Shown: one piece after another, positions 26,556-34,951 of the stretch
Layout: the number at the start of each line of letters is the position of its first letter
Numbering within the stretch: position 1 is the stretch's first letter
Origin: Pseudophaeobacter arcticus DSM 23566
Lineage (GTDB): Bacteria; Pseudomonadota; Alphaproteobacteria; Rhodobacterales; Rhodobacteraceae
Direction: 5' to 3'
DNA: 64,000 bases
Assembly: GCF_000473205.1 (NCBI RefSeq)
Contig: NZ_KI421507.1
Span: 3,209,057 to 3,273,056 of the forward strand
The notes under the pieces: model-generated
Database searches by the model: none
What the model was told of the DNA's origin: nothing
What the model saw: the letters and a program-made list of their open reading frames with translations, nothing else
Program-made: the position numbers and the translations under genes

Positions 26556-28145
26556 CTATCCCCGCGCGGCCGCAAGGATCAGATCAGCGGCTTTTTCGCC
26601 AATCATGATACTGGGAGCATTGGTATTGCCGCTGGGAATGGTGGGCATGGCGCTGGCATCCGCCACCCTTAGCCCTTTGATCCCCCGCAGGCGCAGCTCA
26701 GCATCCAGCGGTGCCGTGTCCTCTGCGCCCATATGCACGGTGCAGGTGGGATGGAAGATCGTGGTGCCAATCTCTCCGGCCGCCTTTGCCAGATCCTCCA
26801 CCGCATCCGAAGCGCCCCCGGGCTTCATCTCCTGCGGGCCATAGCCCTGCATTGCCGGCTGCGCCATAATCTGGCGCGCCTGACGGATTGCCGCCACCGC
26901 CACCTGACGATCGCCCTCGGTGGACAGGTAATTAGGCGCAATCTCGGGCGCCTGATACGGATCGTCAGAGGTGATCTGCACCGTGCCGCGACTTTCGGGG
27001 CGCAGGTTGCAGACACTGGCGGTCAGCCCAGGGAAGTCATGCAGCGGCTGGCCAAAGGCCTCCAGCGTCAGGGGCTGCACGTGATATTCCAGATCCGGCG
27101 TCGCCAGATCGGGACGCGAGCGCGAAAAGGCGCCCAGCTGACTGGGTGCCATCGACATCGGCCCCGAGCGTTTCAGCGCATATTCCAACCCAATCTTGGC
27201 CTTGCCCAGCAGCGAGTTTGCCAGGGTGTTCAGCGTCTTTCCCCGCTCCAGCCGCCAGGCGCAGCGCAGTTGCAAATGGTCCTGCAGATTGGCGCCCACC
27301 GCCGGCATATCCCGCAGCACTGCAATGCCGTGGCGCTGCAACAGCTCCCCCGGCCCCAGGCCGGACAGTTGCAGGATCTGCGGCGAGTTCACCGCCCCTG
27401 CCGACAGCACCACCTCACCGCGTGCCCGCACCTGATGGGTGCTGCCGCCCTTGTCATATTCCACCCCAACCGCGCGGCCGTCTTCGATCAGGATGCGGCG
27501 GGTATGGGCCTTGGTCTCAACTTTCAGGGAACTGCCAGTGACCGTCCGCAAAAAGGCCTTGGCCGTGTTCATCCGCCAACCGCCGCGCTGGTTGACCCGG
27601 AAATAGCCGACGCCCTCATTGTTGCCGGTGTTGAAATCGGTGACCTTGGGCAGCCCCCAACTGGCGGCGGCCTGCATCCAGTCGTCCAGCACATCCCAGT
27701 GCAGCCGCTGGTTTTCCACCCGCCATTCGCCGCCCGCACCATGCATGTCAGACGCGCCTTCAACATAGTCTTCGGACTTTTTGAAATAGGGCAGCACATC
27801 GTCCCAACCCCAGCCCGCCAGCCCACGCTGTCGCCAGCCATCATAATCCGCCGCCTGCCCGCGCAGATAAAGCATGCCGTTGATCGACGAACATCCCCCC
27901 AGCACCTTGCCACGCGGATACAGCAGGCTGCGCCCATTCAGCCCCGCCTCGGCAGCGGTGCGATACATCCAGTCAGTGCGGGGATTGTCGATACAATAGA
28001 GATAGCCCATGGGGATATGGACCCAGTGATAATTGTCCTTGCCGCCCGCCTCAAGCAGCAGAACCTTATGGCCTGCTTCGCTCAGCCGCTTGGCGACAAC
28101 ACATCCGGCGCTGCCCGCGCCCACCACGATATAGTCCCACTCCAT
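26556..28145 (-). CDS. GMC-family FAD-dependent oxidoreductase (choline/alcohol dehydrogenase type)
   Basis: A 529-residue flavoenzyme. It begins with the FAD-binding VVGAGSAGCVVAKRLSE and LLLEAGG, contains the GMC signatures KVLGGCSSINGMLYLRG (about residues 80-96) and GAVNSPQILQLSGLGP (about 255-270), and ends with the catalytic-His region FHPTCTVHMG and NTNAPSIMIGEKAADLIL. The ATG at 28145 follows GGCAGGAG and is preferred to an ATG 72 bp upstream. Members oxidise choline or other alcohols; with no betaine aldehyde dehydrogenase or transporter nearby, choline is only one option. Confidence 0.87.
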   Translation of the reverse strand: MEWDYIVVGAGSAGCVVAKRLSEAGHKVLLLEAGGKDNYHWVHIPMGYLYCIDNPRTDWMYRTAAEAGLNGRSLLYPRGKVLGGCSSINGMLYLRGQAADYDGWRQRGLAGWGWDDVLPYFKKSEDYVEGASDMHGAGGEWRVENQRLHWDVLDDWMQAAASWGLPKVTDFNTGNNEGVGYFRVNQRGGWRMNTAKAFLRTVTGSSLKVETKAHTRRILIEDGRAVGVEYDKGGSTHQVRARGEVVLSAGAVNSPQILQLSGLGPGELLQRHGIAVLRDMPAVGANLQDHLQLRCAWRLERGKTLNTLANSLLGKAKIGLEYALKRSGPMSMAPSQLGAFSRSRPDLATPDLEYHVQPLTLEAFGQPLHDFPGLTASVCNLRPESRGTVQITSDDPYQAPEIAPNYLSTEGDRQVAVAAIRQARQIMAQPAMQGYGPQEMKPGGASDAVEDLAKAAGEIGTTIFHPTCTVHMGAEDTAPLDAELRLRGIKGLRVADASAMPTIPSGNTNAPSIMIGEKAADLILAAARG

Positions 28146-28266
28146 CGCCCGTCTCCTGCCTGAATTTTTCTGCAACAGACCACAGATGCACCGAGCGTGA
28201 CAGAGGGAAATCTGCAAACCCCACTGTCATCAAAGCCTTGGCCATCAGAGCCTTGCCTGGTCGGCC

Positions 28267-28725
28267 CTAGACCGGCAGCGCAGTGGTTTTGAACACGGTC
28301 CGCAGGGCAAAGCTCGACTGCATCTGCGCCACCCCCGGCAGGCGGGTCAGGTGCTGGCGGTGGATGCGGGCAAAATCATCGGTGTTTTCGGCGACAACCT
28401 TGAGCAGGTAATCCGCAGTTCCGGCCATCAGATGGCACTCCAGCACGTCCGGAATACGCGCCACCGCACGTTCAAAAGCATCCAGCAGCTCATCCGCCTG
28501 GCTTTGCAATGTAATCTCGACAAAAACCGTGGTAGGCACCGCCATCTTGCGGGCATCCAACAAAGCAACGTAGCTTTTGATATAGGCGTCGCTTTCCAGC
28601 CGCTGCACCCGCCGGTGGCAGGCTGAGGCCGACAGGTTGACCCGCTCGCTCAGCTCGGCGTTGGAGATCCGCCCCTGCCGTTGCAGAACCTGTAGAATCC
28701 GACGATCCGTGCTATCCAGAGACAT
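28267..28725 (-). CDS. Lrp/AsnC-family regulator, divergent from alanine dehydrogenase
   Basis: A 152-residue feast/famine regulator: an N-terminal helix-turn-helix (RISNAELSERVNLSASACHRRVQRLE) and a C-terminal ligand-binding RAM domain (VLECHLMAGTADYLLKVVAENTDDF). Members form octamers and respond to amino acids. It is divergent from ald, the usual AldR-type arrangement, so alanine-dependent control of ald is likely. Confidence 0.9.
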   Translation of the reverse strand: MSLDSTDRRILQVLQRQGRISNAELSERVNLSASACHRRVQRLESDAYIKSYVALLDARKMAVPTTVFVEITLQSQADELLDAFERAVARIPDVLECHLMAGTADYLLKVVAENTDDFARIHRQHLTRLPGVAQMQSSFALRTVFKTTALPV

Positions 28726-28763
28726 TTCTTCAAAGATCCTTGCTAGGTTCCGCCGGTTTAGGT

Positions 28764-28775
28764 GAAGATTCTTCG
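28764..28775. promoter_or_regulatory. Candidate Lrp-type site between lrp and ald
   Basis: GAAGATTCTTCG, with palindromic core GAAGATTCTTC, lies in the divergent gap. The same 12 bases recur at 56158-56169 upstream of dgcN and mcl1. Confidence 0.4.
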
Positions 28776-28861
28776 AATGTCATGTTTTTATTCCGCTCAA
28801 AAAAGCAGCACCTGTCGTCAGAGCTGCGTCAGACTGACGCAAAGAAAACGGAGGAGAGATC

Positions 28862-29980
28862 ATGAAAATTGGCTGCCCAACAGAGATCAAGCCACAGGAA
28901 TTCCGGGTTGGCATGACGCCTGACGCGGCACGCGAAGCTGTCAATCACGGCCATCAGGCCCTTGTTCAAAAGGGTGCCGGTCTGGGCGCGGGCTTTAGCG
29001 ATGACGACTATATCGCCGCCGGGGCCGTGATCATCGACACAGCCGAAGAGATCTTTGCCACCGCCGATATGATCGTGAAGGTAAAAGAGCCGCAAGCGGT
29101 TGAGCGCAAGATGCTGCGCGAAGGCCAACTGCTGTTCACCTATCTTCACCTGGCCCCCGATCCACAGCAAACCCATGATCTGCTGGAAAGCGGCTGCACC
29201 GCCATCGCCTATGAAACCGTCACCGATGCCTCCGGCGGCCTGCCGCTGCTGGCGCCGATGTCCGAAGTGGCCGGGCGTCTGGCACCGCAGGTTGGCGCCT
29301 GGACGCTGCAAAAGGCCAATGGTGGTCGCGGTATCCTGATGGGCGGCGTGCCCGGCGTAGCGCCGGCCAAGGTTGTTGTCATTGGCGGCGGTGTTGTTGG
29401 CACCCATGCGGCCAAAATCGCCGCAGGCATGGGCGCAGATGTCACCATTCTGGACCGCTCTCTGCCCCGGCTGAAATATCTTGATGATGTCTTTGGCCGC
29501 AACTTCAAAAACCAGTATTCCACCGCTGGTGCCACCGCCGATCTGGTCCGCGAGGCCGATATGGTGATCGGCGCCGTGCTGATCCCCGGCGCCGAAGCCC
29601 CCAAGCTGGTGTCACGCGCCATGCTCAGCGAAATGAAGCCCGGTGCGGCATTGGTAGATGTGGCCATCGACCAAGGCGGCTGTTTTGAGACCTCCCGTGC
29701 GACCACCCATGCAGATCCAATTTATGAGGTCGATGGTATCATGCACTACTGCGTCGCCAACATGCCCGGCGCGGTTGCGCGCACCTCGACCCAGGCGCTT
29801 GGCAATGCGACGCTGCCCTTCATGCTGAACCTGGCCAACAAAGGCTGGCGTCAGGCCTGCGAAGATGACCCACATCTGCTGAACGGCCTGAATGTACACG
29901 CAGGCAAGCTGACCTACTATGCCGTCGGCAAGGCCCTGGGGCTGGACGTGATCTCTCCGAGCTTGGCGCTGAAACCCTAA
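28862..29980 (+). CDS. ald: Alanine dehydrogenase
   Basis: A 372-residue NAD-dependent enzyme interconverting L-alanine with pyruvate and ammonia. It starts [20 protein letters not shown], with catalytic Lys75 in VKVKEP and His96 in YLHLAP, and a Rossmann site [25 protein letters not shown] split at about residues 169-191. The length is exactly that of bacterial Ald. GGAGAGATC precedes the ATG. It is controlled by the divergent Lrp gene by inference and followed by a strong terminator. Confidence 0.96.
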   Translation: MKIGCPTEIKPQEFRVGMTPDAAREAVNHGHQALVQKGAGLGAGFSDDDYIAAGAVIIDTAEEIFATADMIVKVKEPQAVERKMLREGQLLFTYLHLAPDPQQTHDLLESGCTAIAYETVTDASGGLPLLAPMSEVAGRLAPQVGAWTLQKANGGRGILMGGVPGVAPAKVVVIGGGVVGTHAAKIAAGMGADVTILDRSLPRLKYLDDVFGRNFKNQYSTAGATADLVREADMVIGAVLIPGAEAPKLVSRAMLSEMKPGAALVDVAIDQGGCFETSRATTHADPIYEVDGIMHYCVANMPGAVARTSTQALGNATLPFMLNLANKGWRQACEDDPHLLNGLNVHAGKLTYYAVGKALGLDVISPSLALKP

Positions 29981-30003
29981 AGGGTCTCTCGCAAATAGCT
30001 CAT

Positions 30004-30038
30004 GGCCCGCCTGTTTCTCCCGACTGGCGGGCCTTTTT
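30004..30038 (+). terminator. Intrinsic terminator of ald
   Basis: GGCCCGCC pairs with GGCGGGCC and is followed by TTTTT. Confidence 0.92.
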
Positions 30039-30183
30039 GTGTCCTAAAAGACCCGCCAAAACCCATTTGTAATGGCGGAATGGGAATTTTCCTCTAGCCA
30101 ATAGATGTATTTCGCAGTTCCCTTAATGGATCGCGCCAAAGGGTCAAAGTCCCGGAGGGTGCCAGCAGAAACAGGGGGTACAG

Positions 30184-30618
30184 ATGTTATCAGAATTTAA
30201 AGACTTTATCGCCAAGGGCAATGTCATGGACATGGCCGTTGGGATCATCATTGGCGCCGCCTTTACCGCCATTGTCAAATCCATGGTCGGGGATTTGATC
30301 AATCCACTGGTCGGGTTGTTCACCGGCGGGGTTGATTTCACCAATTCCTATATCGTCCTGTCTGGAGAGGTTGCCGCCGGCGCCTCGTTGGAAGCCGCCC
30401 GCGAAGCCGGGGCCGCCGTCTTTGCCCATGGCGCCTTTATCATGGCAGTGATCAACTTCCTCATCATCGCCTTTGTTGTCTTTATGCTGGTGCGCTACGT
30501 CAACAAGGTGAAAGACGCCGCCACCCGCAAAGCAGAGGCCGCCCCCGAACCCGAAGCCCCGGCGGGTCCAAGTGAGCTGGATATCCTGATGGAGATCCGC
30601 GACGCGCTCAAAAAGTAG
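30184..30618 (+). CDS. mscL: Large-conductance mechanosensitive channel
   Basis: A 144-residue inner-membrane channel: N-terminal amphipathic [11 protein letters not shown]1 [20 protein letters not shown], a periplasmic loop, TM2 [20 protein letters not shown], and a cytoplasmic helix after a Pro/Ala/Glu linker. It opens under membrane tension to release solutes on hypo-osmotic shock. It is followed by its own terminator and then mscS. Confidence 0.96.
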   Translation: MLSEFKDFIAKGNVMDMAVGIIIGAAFTAIVKSMVGDLINPLVGLFTGGVDFTNSYIVLSGEVAAGASLEAAREAGAAVFAHGAFIMAVINFLIIAFVVFMLVRYVNKVKDAATRKAEAAPEPEAPAGPSELDILMEIRDALKK

Positions 30619-30680
30619 GGCGCAGGCCTGACCACTGGCCTGACCACAGACCCGGCCACAAACCCAGACAACAGCACTCA

Positions 30681-30709
30681 GGCCCTCAGATCACTTTGGG
30701 GGCCTTTTC
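30681..30709 (+). terminator. Intrinsic terminator of mscL
   Basis: GGCCCTC pairs with GGGGGCC (one G-U pair) and is followed by TTTTCTT. Confidence 0.75.
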
Positions 30710-30789
30710 TTGTTGATCTCCCCTTGTCTGGTTTGGCCCAACTGTGCTTGATCCGCGCAAAACCACAAAACCGGAAGAGTGACACAACT

Positions 30790-31596
30790 ATGGAAAATAT
30801 TATTGAACAGGGTTTTGCCTATTGGCCCATGGTGCTGAACGGCTGCAAGGCGCTGGCCGTTTTGATCATTGGTTGGATGGTCGCCGGAATGGTGAGCAGC
30901 GCCATTCGCAAACGGATCAATGCCACCCCGGAAATAGACGCCACGCTTGGCAATTTTGTTGCCAGCATGGTGCGTTGGGTGCTGATTGCCGTTGTCCTGA
31001 TTGCTGTGCTTGGCATCTTTGGCATCGAAGCCACCAGCCTGGTGGCGATGATGGGCGCGGCCACTCTGGCGATTGGCCTGGCCCTGCAGGGCACGCTGAG
31101 CGATCTGGCAGCCGGCTTCATGCTCGTGCTGTTTCGCCCCTATAAGATTGGCCAATACGTCGATATCGGCGGCACCGCCGGCACGGTTGTAGATCTGAAC
31201 CTGTTTGTGACTGAGCTGGCAACACCGGACAATGTGCAGATCATCATTCCCAATGGGCAGGCCTGGGGCGCGGTGATCACCAACTTCTCGCACCACAAAA
31301 CCCGCCGTGTTGATCTGGTCTTTGGCATCGACTACGGCGACAGCGCCGATGCGGCCAAAGCAATCATTCTGCAACAGGCCGCCGCAGACAGCCGGATCAA
31401 ACAGGACCCCGAGCCATGGGTCCGGGTGACCAATCTGGGCGATAGCTCGGTTGATCTGACCACCCGCATCTGGGTGGATGCCGCAGACTACTGGGAGGTG
31501 AAATTTGCCATGACCCAGGCGGTCAAAGAAGCCTTCGACACCAAGGGCATCTCGATCCCCTATCCCCATACCGTGGAAATCAAACGCGACGCCTAG
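30790..31596 (+). CDS. mscS: Small-conductance mechanosensitive channel
   Basis: A 268-residue MscS channel with three transmembrane segments. The pore-lining TM3 is the Gly/Ala-rich SLVAMMGAATLAIGLALQG, followed by the signature FMLVLFRPYKIGQYVDIGG, then beta and alpha-beta cytoplasmic domains. The ATG at 30790 matches the family start. It works beside MscL in osmotic down-shock. A GC-rich hairpin lies downstream. Confidence 0.94.
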   Translation: MENIIEQGFAYWPMVLNGCKALAVLIIGWMVAGMVSSAIRKRINATPEIDATLGNFVASMVRWVLIAVVLIAVLGIFGIEATSLVAMMGAATLAIGLALQGTLSDLAAGFMLVLFRPYKIGQYVDIGGTAGTVVDLNLFVTELATPDNVQIIIPNGQAWGAVITNFSHHKTRRVDLVFGIDYGDSADAAKAIILQQAAADSRIKQDPEPWVRVTNLGDSSVDLTTRIWVDAADYWEVKFAMTQAVKEAFDTKGISIPYPHTVEIKRDA

Positions 31597-31647
31597 CGCT
31601 CCCGCCCGTCATCGGGATTTTGAAAAACCCTCTTCCCGTTGGGCCCG

Positions 31648-31670
31648 GCACCCCGCCTTTGGCGGGGTGC
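31648..31670. terminator. GC-rich hairpin between mscS and the convergent gene
   Basis: GCACCCCGCC-TTT-GGCGGGGTGC is a perfect 10-bp hairpin at the convergence of mscS and the gene at 31673. It has no T-run, so termination is inferred. Confidence 0.55.
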
Positions 31671-31672
31671 TG

Positions 31673-32125
31673 TTACGAAAACGGAGGGCGACCACCCAGA
31701 TTTGTCATGCCATCGGCATCGGAAAAGGCCCAGCGAGAGGCCAGCAACTGGAAGCTTCTGTGGTCCCAACCCGAGACATCCCGCTGAAACCGCGACCGCC
31801 AAGAGCCTTCGACATGGACAGGCAGGCGAATTGCATTGACGTCTGGAGGCGTTCTGCCTGCTTTTGCAGCAGCTTGGCTGGCCCGTGCAAACATGGATTT
31901 AATCCGGCTCTCAACAGCGAGCGCTTCCTTGGCCCGCCGCCCGGCAAAAATCACAAAGACCTCTCGCCTGTCATTGAGATAGCCCCGAACCACCAGGTCC
32001 CCGCGGCTGCTGCGTTTGATATGCGGCACCAAAGAAACCCGGAACTGGCCCAGGTCCTTTTTGAACAGGCCCTGATCTTCACTTCTGTGGGTGATTTCTT
32101 TGGATGCGCGTCGACGGTTCTGCAT
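31673..32125 (-). CDS. Hypothetical protein, basic
   Basis: A 150-residue basic soluble protein of unknown family. The N-terminal third contains RVSLVPHIKRSSRGDLVVRGYLNDRREVFVIF, which reads as several beta strands. The middle is a helical RRAKEALAVESRIKSMFARASQAAAKAGR, and the C-terminus is aromatic (SWRSRFQRDVSGWDHRSFQLLASRW). Base composition is like its neighbours. The ATG at 32125 has no clear ribosome binding site, so start and even coding status are less certain. Confidence 0.5.
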   Translation of the reverse strand: MQNRRRASKEITHRSEDQGLFKKDLGQFRVSLVPHIKRSSRGDLVVRGYLNDRREVFVIFAGRRAKEALAVESRIKSMFARASQAAAKAGRTPPDVNAIRLPVHVEGSWRSRFQRDVSGWDHRSFQLLASRWAFSDADGMTNLGGRPPFS

Positions 32126-32242
32126 AGGTATTGTCCATTGGAGCCCCAGAAACGGGACTCACCAAGTGTTGGGGTAAGAATGTGCTGCGGCACAGTCTAG
32201 GCAGCGCCCGTTAATGAGTGGTATTCAGCAGCGCTGCAGAAC

Positions 32243-32776
32243 TCACCCAATCGCAGATCTTTGGCGGGACATGATCAAAATCTTGTCGTCAAAATAGCTG
32301 GCCTCACCGGAGGCCTGATAGCCCTGCTTGGCCGCGACCCGTTGCGAGGCGGCATGTTCAGGCGCAAAGATTGCCACCGTCTGTGGCCAGTCCTGCATCT
32401 GGTCGGCCCAATCATGGATGCAGGCCACCGCTTCGCTGGCTATTCCGCGCCCATGGGCCTGCGTCGCAAGAACCCAGCCTGCCTCGGGGACATCTGGCAG
32501 CGGTGGCGCGATCTCGCGGCGAAAATTGGCAAAGCCCACCTCCCCCAGGAAGTCGCCGCTGTCCCGATCACAAACCACCCAATAGCCATACCCCAGAGCC
32601 TGCCAATGGCCCATGTTGCGCAGCAATCGCGCCCAGGACTGCTCACGGCTGTTGGGGGACCCACCGATGTATTTCACCACCGCCGGGTCCGCCCACAGCG
32701 CCGCCACATCATCAAAATCCTGCACCCCATGTGGGCGCAGGATCAGGCGTTCGGTCCGGAGGATTGGCGCCGTCAT
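32243..32776 (-). CDS. GNAT N-acetyltransferase, RimJ/RimL type
   Basis: A 177-residue protein starting with the RimJ/L hallmark LRTERLILRPHGVQDFDDVAALW, and with the acetyl-CoA-binding stretch QAHGRGIASEAVACI (about residues 108-122). The substrate, a protein N-terminus or small amine, is unknown. Its start overlaps the ytoQ stop by four bases (ATGA at 32776), so the two are co-translated. Confidence 0.85.
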   Translation of the reverse strand: MTAPILRTERLILRPHGVQDFDDVAALWADPAVVKYIGGSPNSREQSWARLLRNMGHWQALGYGYWVVCDRDSGDFLGEVGFANFRREIAPPLPDVPEAGWVLATQAHGRGIASEAVACIHDWADQMQDWPQTVAIFAPEHAASQRVAAKQGYQASGEASYFDDKILIMSRQRSAIG

Positions 32777-33222
32777 TTCGGCAGCGAGCCCGTCAGTACA
32801 TAGGACAGGATTTCCACCACCTGGCGCGGCTCATCCGTCACCGCCAGGGCTGCGGCGTGAACCTCTTTCAGGGCGTGCTGGTGCTCTGGCTGGCTGAGCA
32901 CAATGATGGATTTCCCCAGCGCCGCCGCATAGCCCGCATCAAAGGCAGCGTTCCACTGTTTGTATTTCTCGCCAAAGCGCACCACCACAACATCCGCATC
33001 TTCTATCCCCTTCCGGGTCCGAATTGCGTTCAGCTTTGCGCCCTTGTGGTCATGCCAGAATTTGCTGCCTTCGGCGCCCATGATGGCGACACCGCAATCG
33101 TCACTGGCACCGTGATCGGTGACCGGGCTTTGAAAGCTCACATCCAACCCCTTGGCCCCCGCAATGATCTGCTCGCGCCAATCGGTGTGGATTTCACCAG
33201 AAAGATAAACCTTGAGTGTCAT
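32773..33222 (-). CDS. YtoQ-family protein (nucleoside 2-deoxyribosyltransferase-like)
   Basis: A 149-residue protein starting MTLKVYLSGEIHTDWRE, with the family motifs SPVTDHGASDDCG and GAKLNAIRTRKGIEDADVVVVRFGEKYKQWNAAFDAGYAAALGK. The fold resembles nucleoside 2-deoxyribosyltransferases, but the reaction is not established. A GGGAGCG site supports the ATG at 33222 over one 51 bp upstream. It overlaps the acetyltransferase gene and follows the methyltransferase gene by 68 bp. Confidence 0.82.
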   Translation of the reverse strand: MTLKVYLSGEIHTDWREQIIAGAKGLDVSFQSPVTDHGASDDCGVAIMGAEGSKFWHDHKGAKLNAIRTRKGIEDADVVVVRFGEKYKQWNAAFDAGYAAALGKSIIVLSQPEHQHALKEVHAAALAVTDEPRQVVEILSYVLTGSLPK

Positions 33223-33290
33223 TTTGCGCTCCCGTTCTATTTTGCTTGCGATAGAAATAGGTCGGATCGCCAATCGGCACCAGAGCCCAA

Positions 33291-33929
33291 TCAGAGGCGG
33301 CGTGCCACAATGTAACGCCCCGGCGTCGAAACCGGATAGCTGCCCGTCTCGACCACGGCAAACCCAGCGGCCTCGACCGCATCGTCAAGGCTGGAAATGT
33401 CGAAGAAATGTACCGCAGAGCCCGGAGCTTTCCCAAAGAACCGCATCACCGGTATCATTGTCTTGAACAGATAATATTTGGCACTGCCCCGCGCCTCGCC
33501 CAGGCAGGGTGTCTTGGATATGAACAGCCCGCCTTTTGGCAAGCGCGACGCCACCACCGCCAGTGCTGCATTCAAGTCAGGCAACAGATGCAAAAGGTTA
33601 TGCGCCAGTACCACATCAAATGCCCCTTCCGGGGCCTGCGCAACGCTCCCATGGTGAAAACGGATATTATCAACCGCTGCGGCCTTTGCCCGTTCACGAC
33701 CGATTCCCAGCATTTCCTGTGATAGATCCGACGCCGTGATCTCAGCCACTTGGGGCGCCAGTTCAATTGCCGTCGAGCCAGTGCCGCAGCCCAGTTCGAG
33801 AACCCGATCTTCAGGTTTCAGATAGCTGGCTGTGCGCGACAGCGCCTGACGATAGGCAGCCTCATCGCGAATGGCGTCTTTGGCATATTTGGCGGCAATT
33901 TTGTCCCAAAAAGGCGCATCCTCATTCAT
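33291..33929 (-). CDS. Class I SAM-dependent methyltransferase
   Basis: A 212-residue enzyme with motif I VLELGCGTGSTAIELA (about residues 44-59), the acidic motif ITASDLS and the AHNLLHLLPD motif typical of small-molecule methyltransferases. GGAGAG precedes the ATG at 33929. First gene of a probable three-gene unit with ytoQ and the acetyltransferase. It is divergent from a LysR gene. The acceptor is unknown. Confidence 0.85.
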   Translation of the reverse strand: MNEDAPFWDKIAAKYAKDAIRDEAAYRQALSRTASYLKPEDRVLELGCGTGSTAIELAPQVAEITASDLSQEMLGIGRERAKAAAVDNIRFHHGSVAQAPEGAFDVVLAHNLLHLLPDLNAALAVVASRLPKGGLFISKTPCLGEARGSAKYYLFKTMIPVMRFFGKAPGSAVHFFDISSLDDAVEAAGFAVVETGSYPVSTPGRYIVARRL

Positions 33930-34016
33930 CCGGTCTCTCCTTCTTTTTGCGCAGTCTAGCCATACGGAGAACATATATAAATTGCCAAAAACCGGAGGTT
34001 CGATATACAGATATGC

Positions 34017-34895
34017 ATGAATACTCTCGATTGGACCCATATCCGCGCCTTTCTTGCCACGGCCGAAACAGGTTCTCTTTCCGCTGCCGCCCGCCAACTG
34101 GGCTTGACCCAGCCGACCCTGTCCCGACAGGTGGCAGCATTGGAAGCGAACCTGGGGCTGATGTTATTTGAACGGCTCGGCCGTAGCCTCGCCTTGACGG
34201 ATGCCGGGCACGAGCTGCTCCCCCACGGGCGCAAGATGGTAGAGGGTGCCAATGGGCTGAGCCTTGCCGCGAGTGCCCAGGCGCAGTCGATTGAGGGCAC
34301 AGTCCGTATCACGGCAAGCGATGTGATGTCGGCTTTTGTCTTGCCGCCAGTGTTACATCAACTGCGCCAACAGGCGCCGCGTCTCACCATCGATATCGTC
34401 GCCGCCAATGACATTCGCGATCTGATGCGGCGTGAAGCAGACATTGCTATTCGTCACGTCCGGCCAGAGCAACCAGAGCTGATCGCCCGTCTGGTACAGG
34501 AAGCCACGGCACATTTTTACGCAGCCCCTAGTTATTTACAACGCCGGGGACGGCCCGAAAGCTTTTCTGCGCTTTCGGCGCATGATTTTGTCAATTTTGG
34601 AGATGTGCAGCGCTCGATTGATTTCCTCACGCCTCTCGGTATCGACCTCAGCAAGGACAATTTCAAGATCGGCTCCAACAGTGGGCTGGCCGCCTGGGAA
34701 CTGGTCCGGCAAGGCTTTGGCATCGGCGCGATGGCCGATGATGTGGTCAAACACTCCAGTGGTGTGGAGCGACTGTTAACAGACCAGCCCCCCCTCCGGT
34801 TTCCGGTTTGGCTGACCACCCACCGCGAACTGCACACAAGTCGGCGCATTCGATTGGTCTATGATCTGCTTGCCGACTATTTTTCTGGAAAATAA
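34017..34895 (+). CDS. LysR-family transcriptional regulator
   Basis: A 292-residue LysR protein: N-terminal helix-turn-helix AFLATAETGSLSAAARQLGLTQPTLSRQVAALEANLG, then a substrate-binding domain starting GTVRITASDVMSAFVLPPVL. It is divergent from the methyltransferase unit, which it may regulate. Ligand unknown. A terminator follows. Confidence 0.9.
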   Translation: MNTLDWTHIRAFLATAETGSLSAAARQLGLTQPTLSRQVAALEANLGLMLFERLGRSLALTDAGHELLPHGRKMVEGANGLSLAASAQAQSIEGTVRITASDVMSAFVLPPVLHQLRQQAPRLTIDIVAANDIRDLMRREADIAIRHVRPEQPELIARLVQEATAHFYAAPSYLQRRGRPESFSALSAHDFVNFGDVQRSIDFLTPLGIDLSKDNFKIGSNSGLAAWELVRQGFGIGAMADDVVKHSSGVERLLTDQPPLRFPVWLTTHRELHTSRRIRLVYDLLADYFSGK

Positions 34896-34897
34896 AA

Positions 34898-34922
34898 ACG
34901 CGCCCCGAAAGGCGCGTCTTTG
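34898..34922 (+). terminator. Intrinsic terminator after the LysR gene
   Basis: ACGCGCC and GGCGCGT form a 7-bp stem, followed by CTTTGTT. Confidence 0.75.
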
Positions 34923-34951
34923 TTGGTACTCTGATGCATTCGAAACGACAC

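Noticed and set aside
26733..28163. Long 476-codon forward frame
   Set aside because: It is the complementary frame of the GMC oxidoreductase gene, which carries all family motifs.
32243..33929. Methyltransferase-YtoQ-acetyltransferase group as a modification or defence system
   Set aside because: The methyltransferase has small-molecule motifs and no target-recognition domain, and no nuclease or toxin accompanies the three genes.
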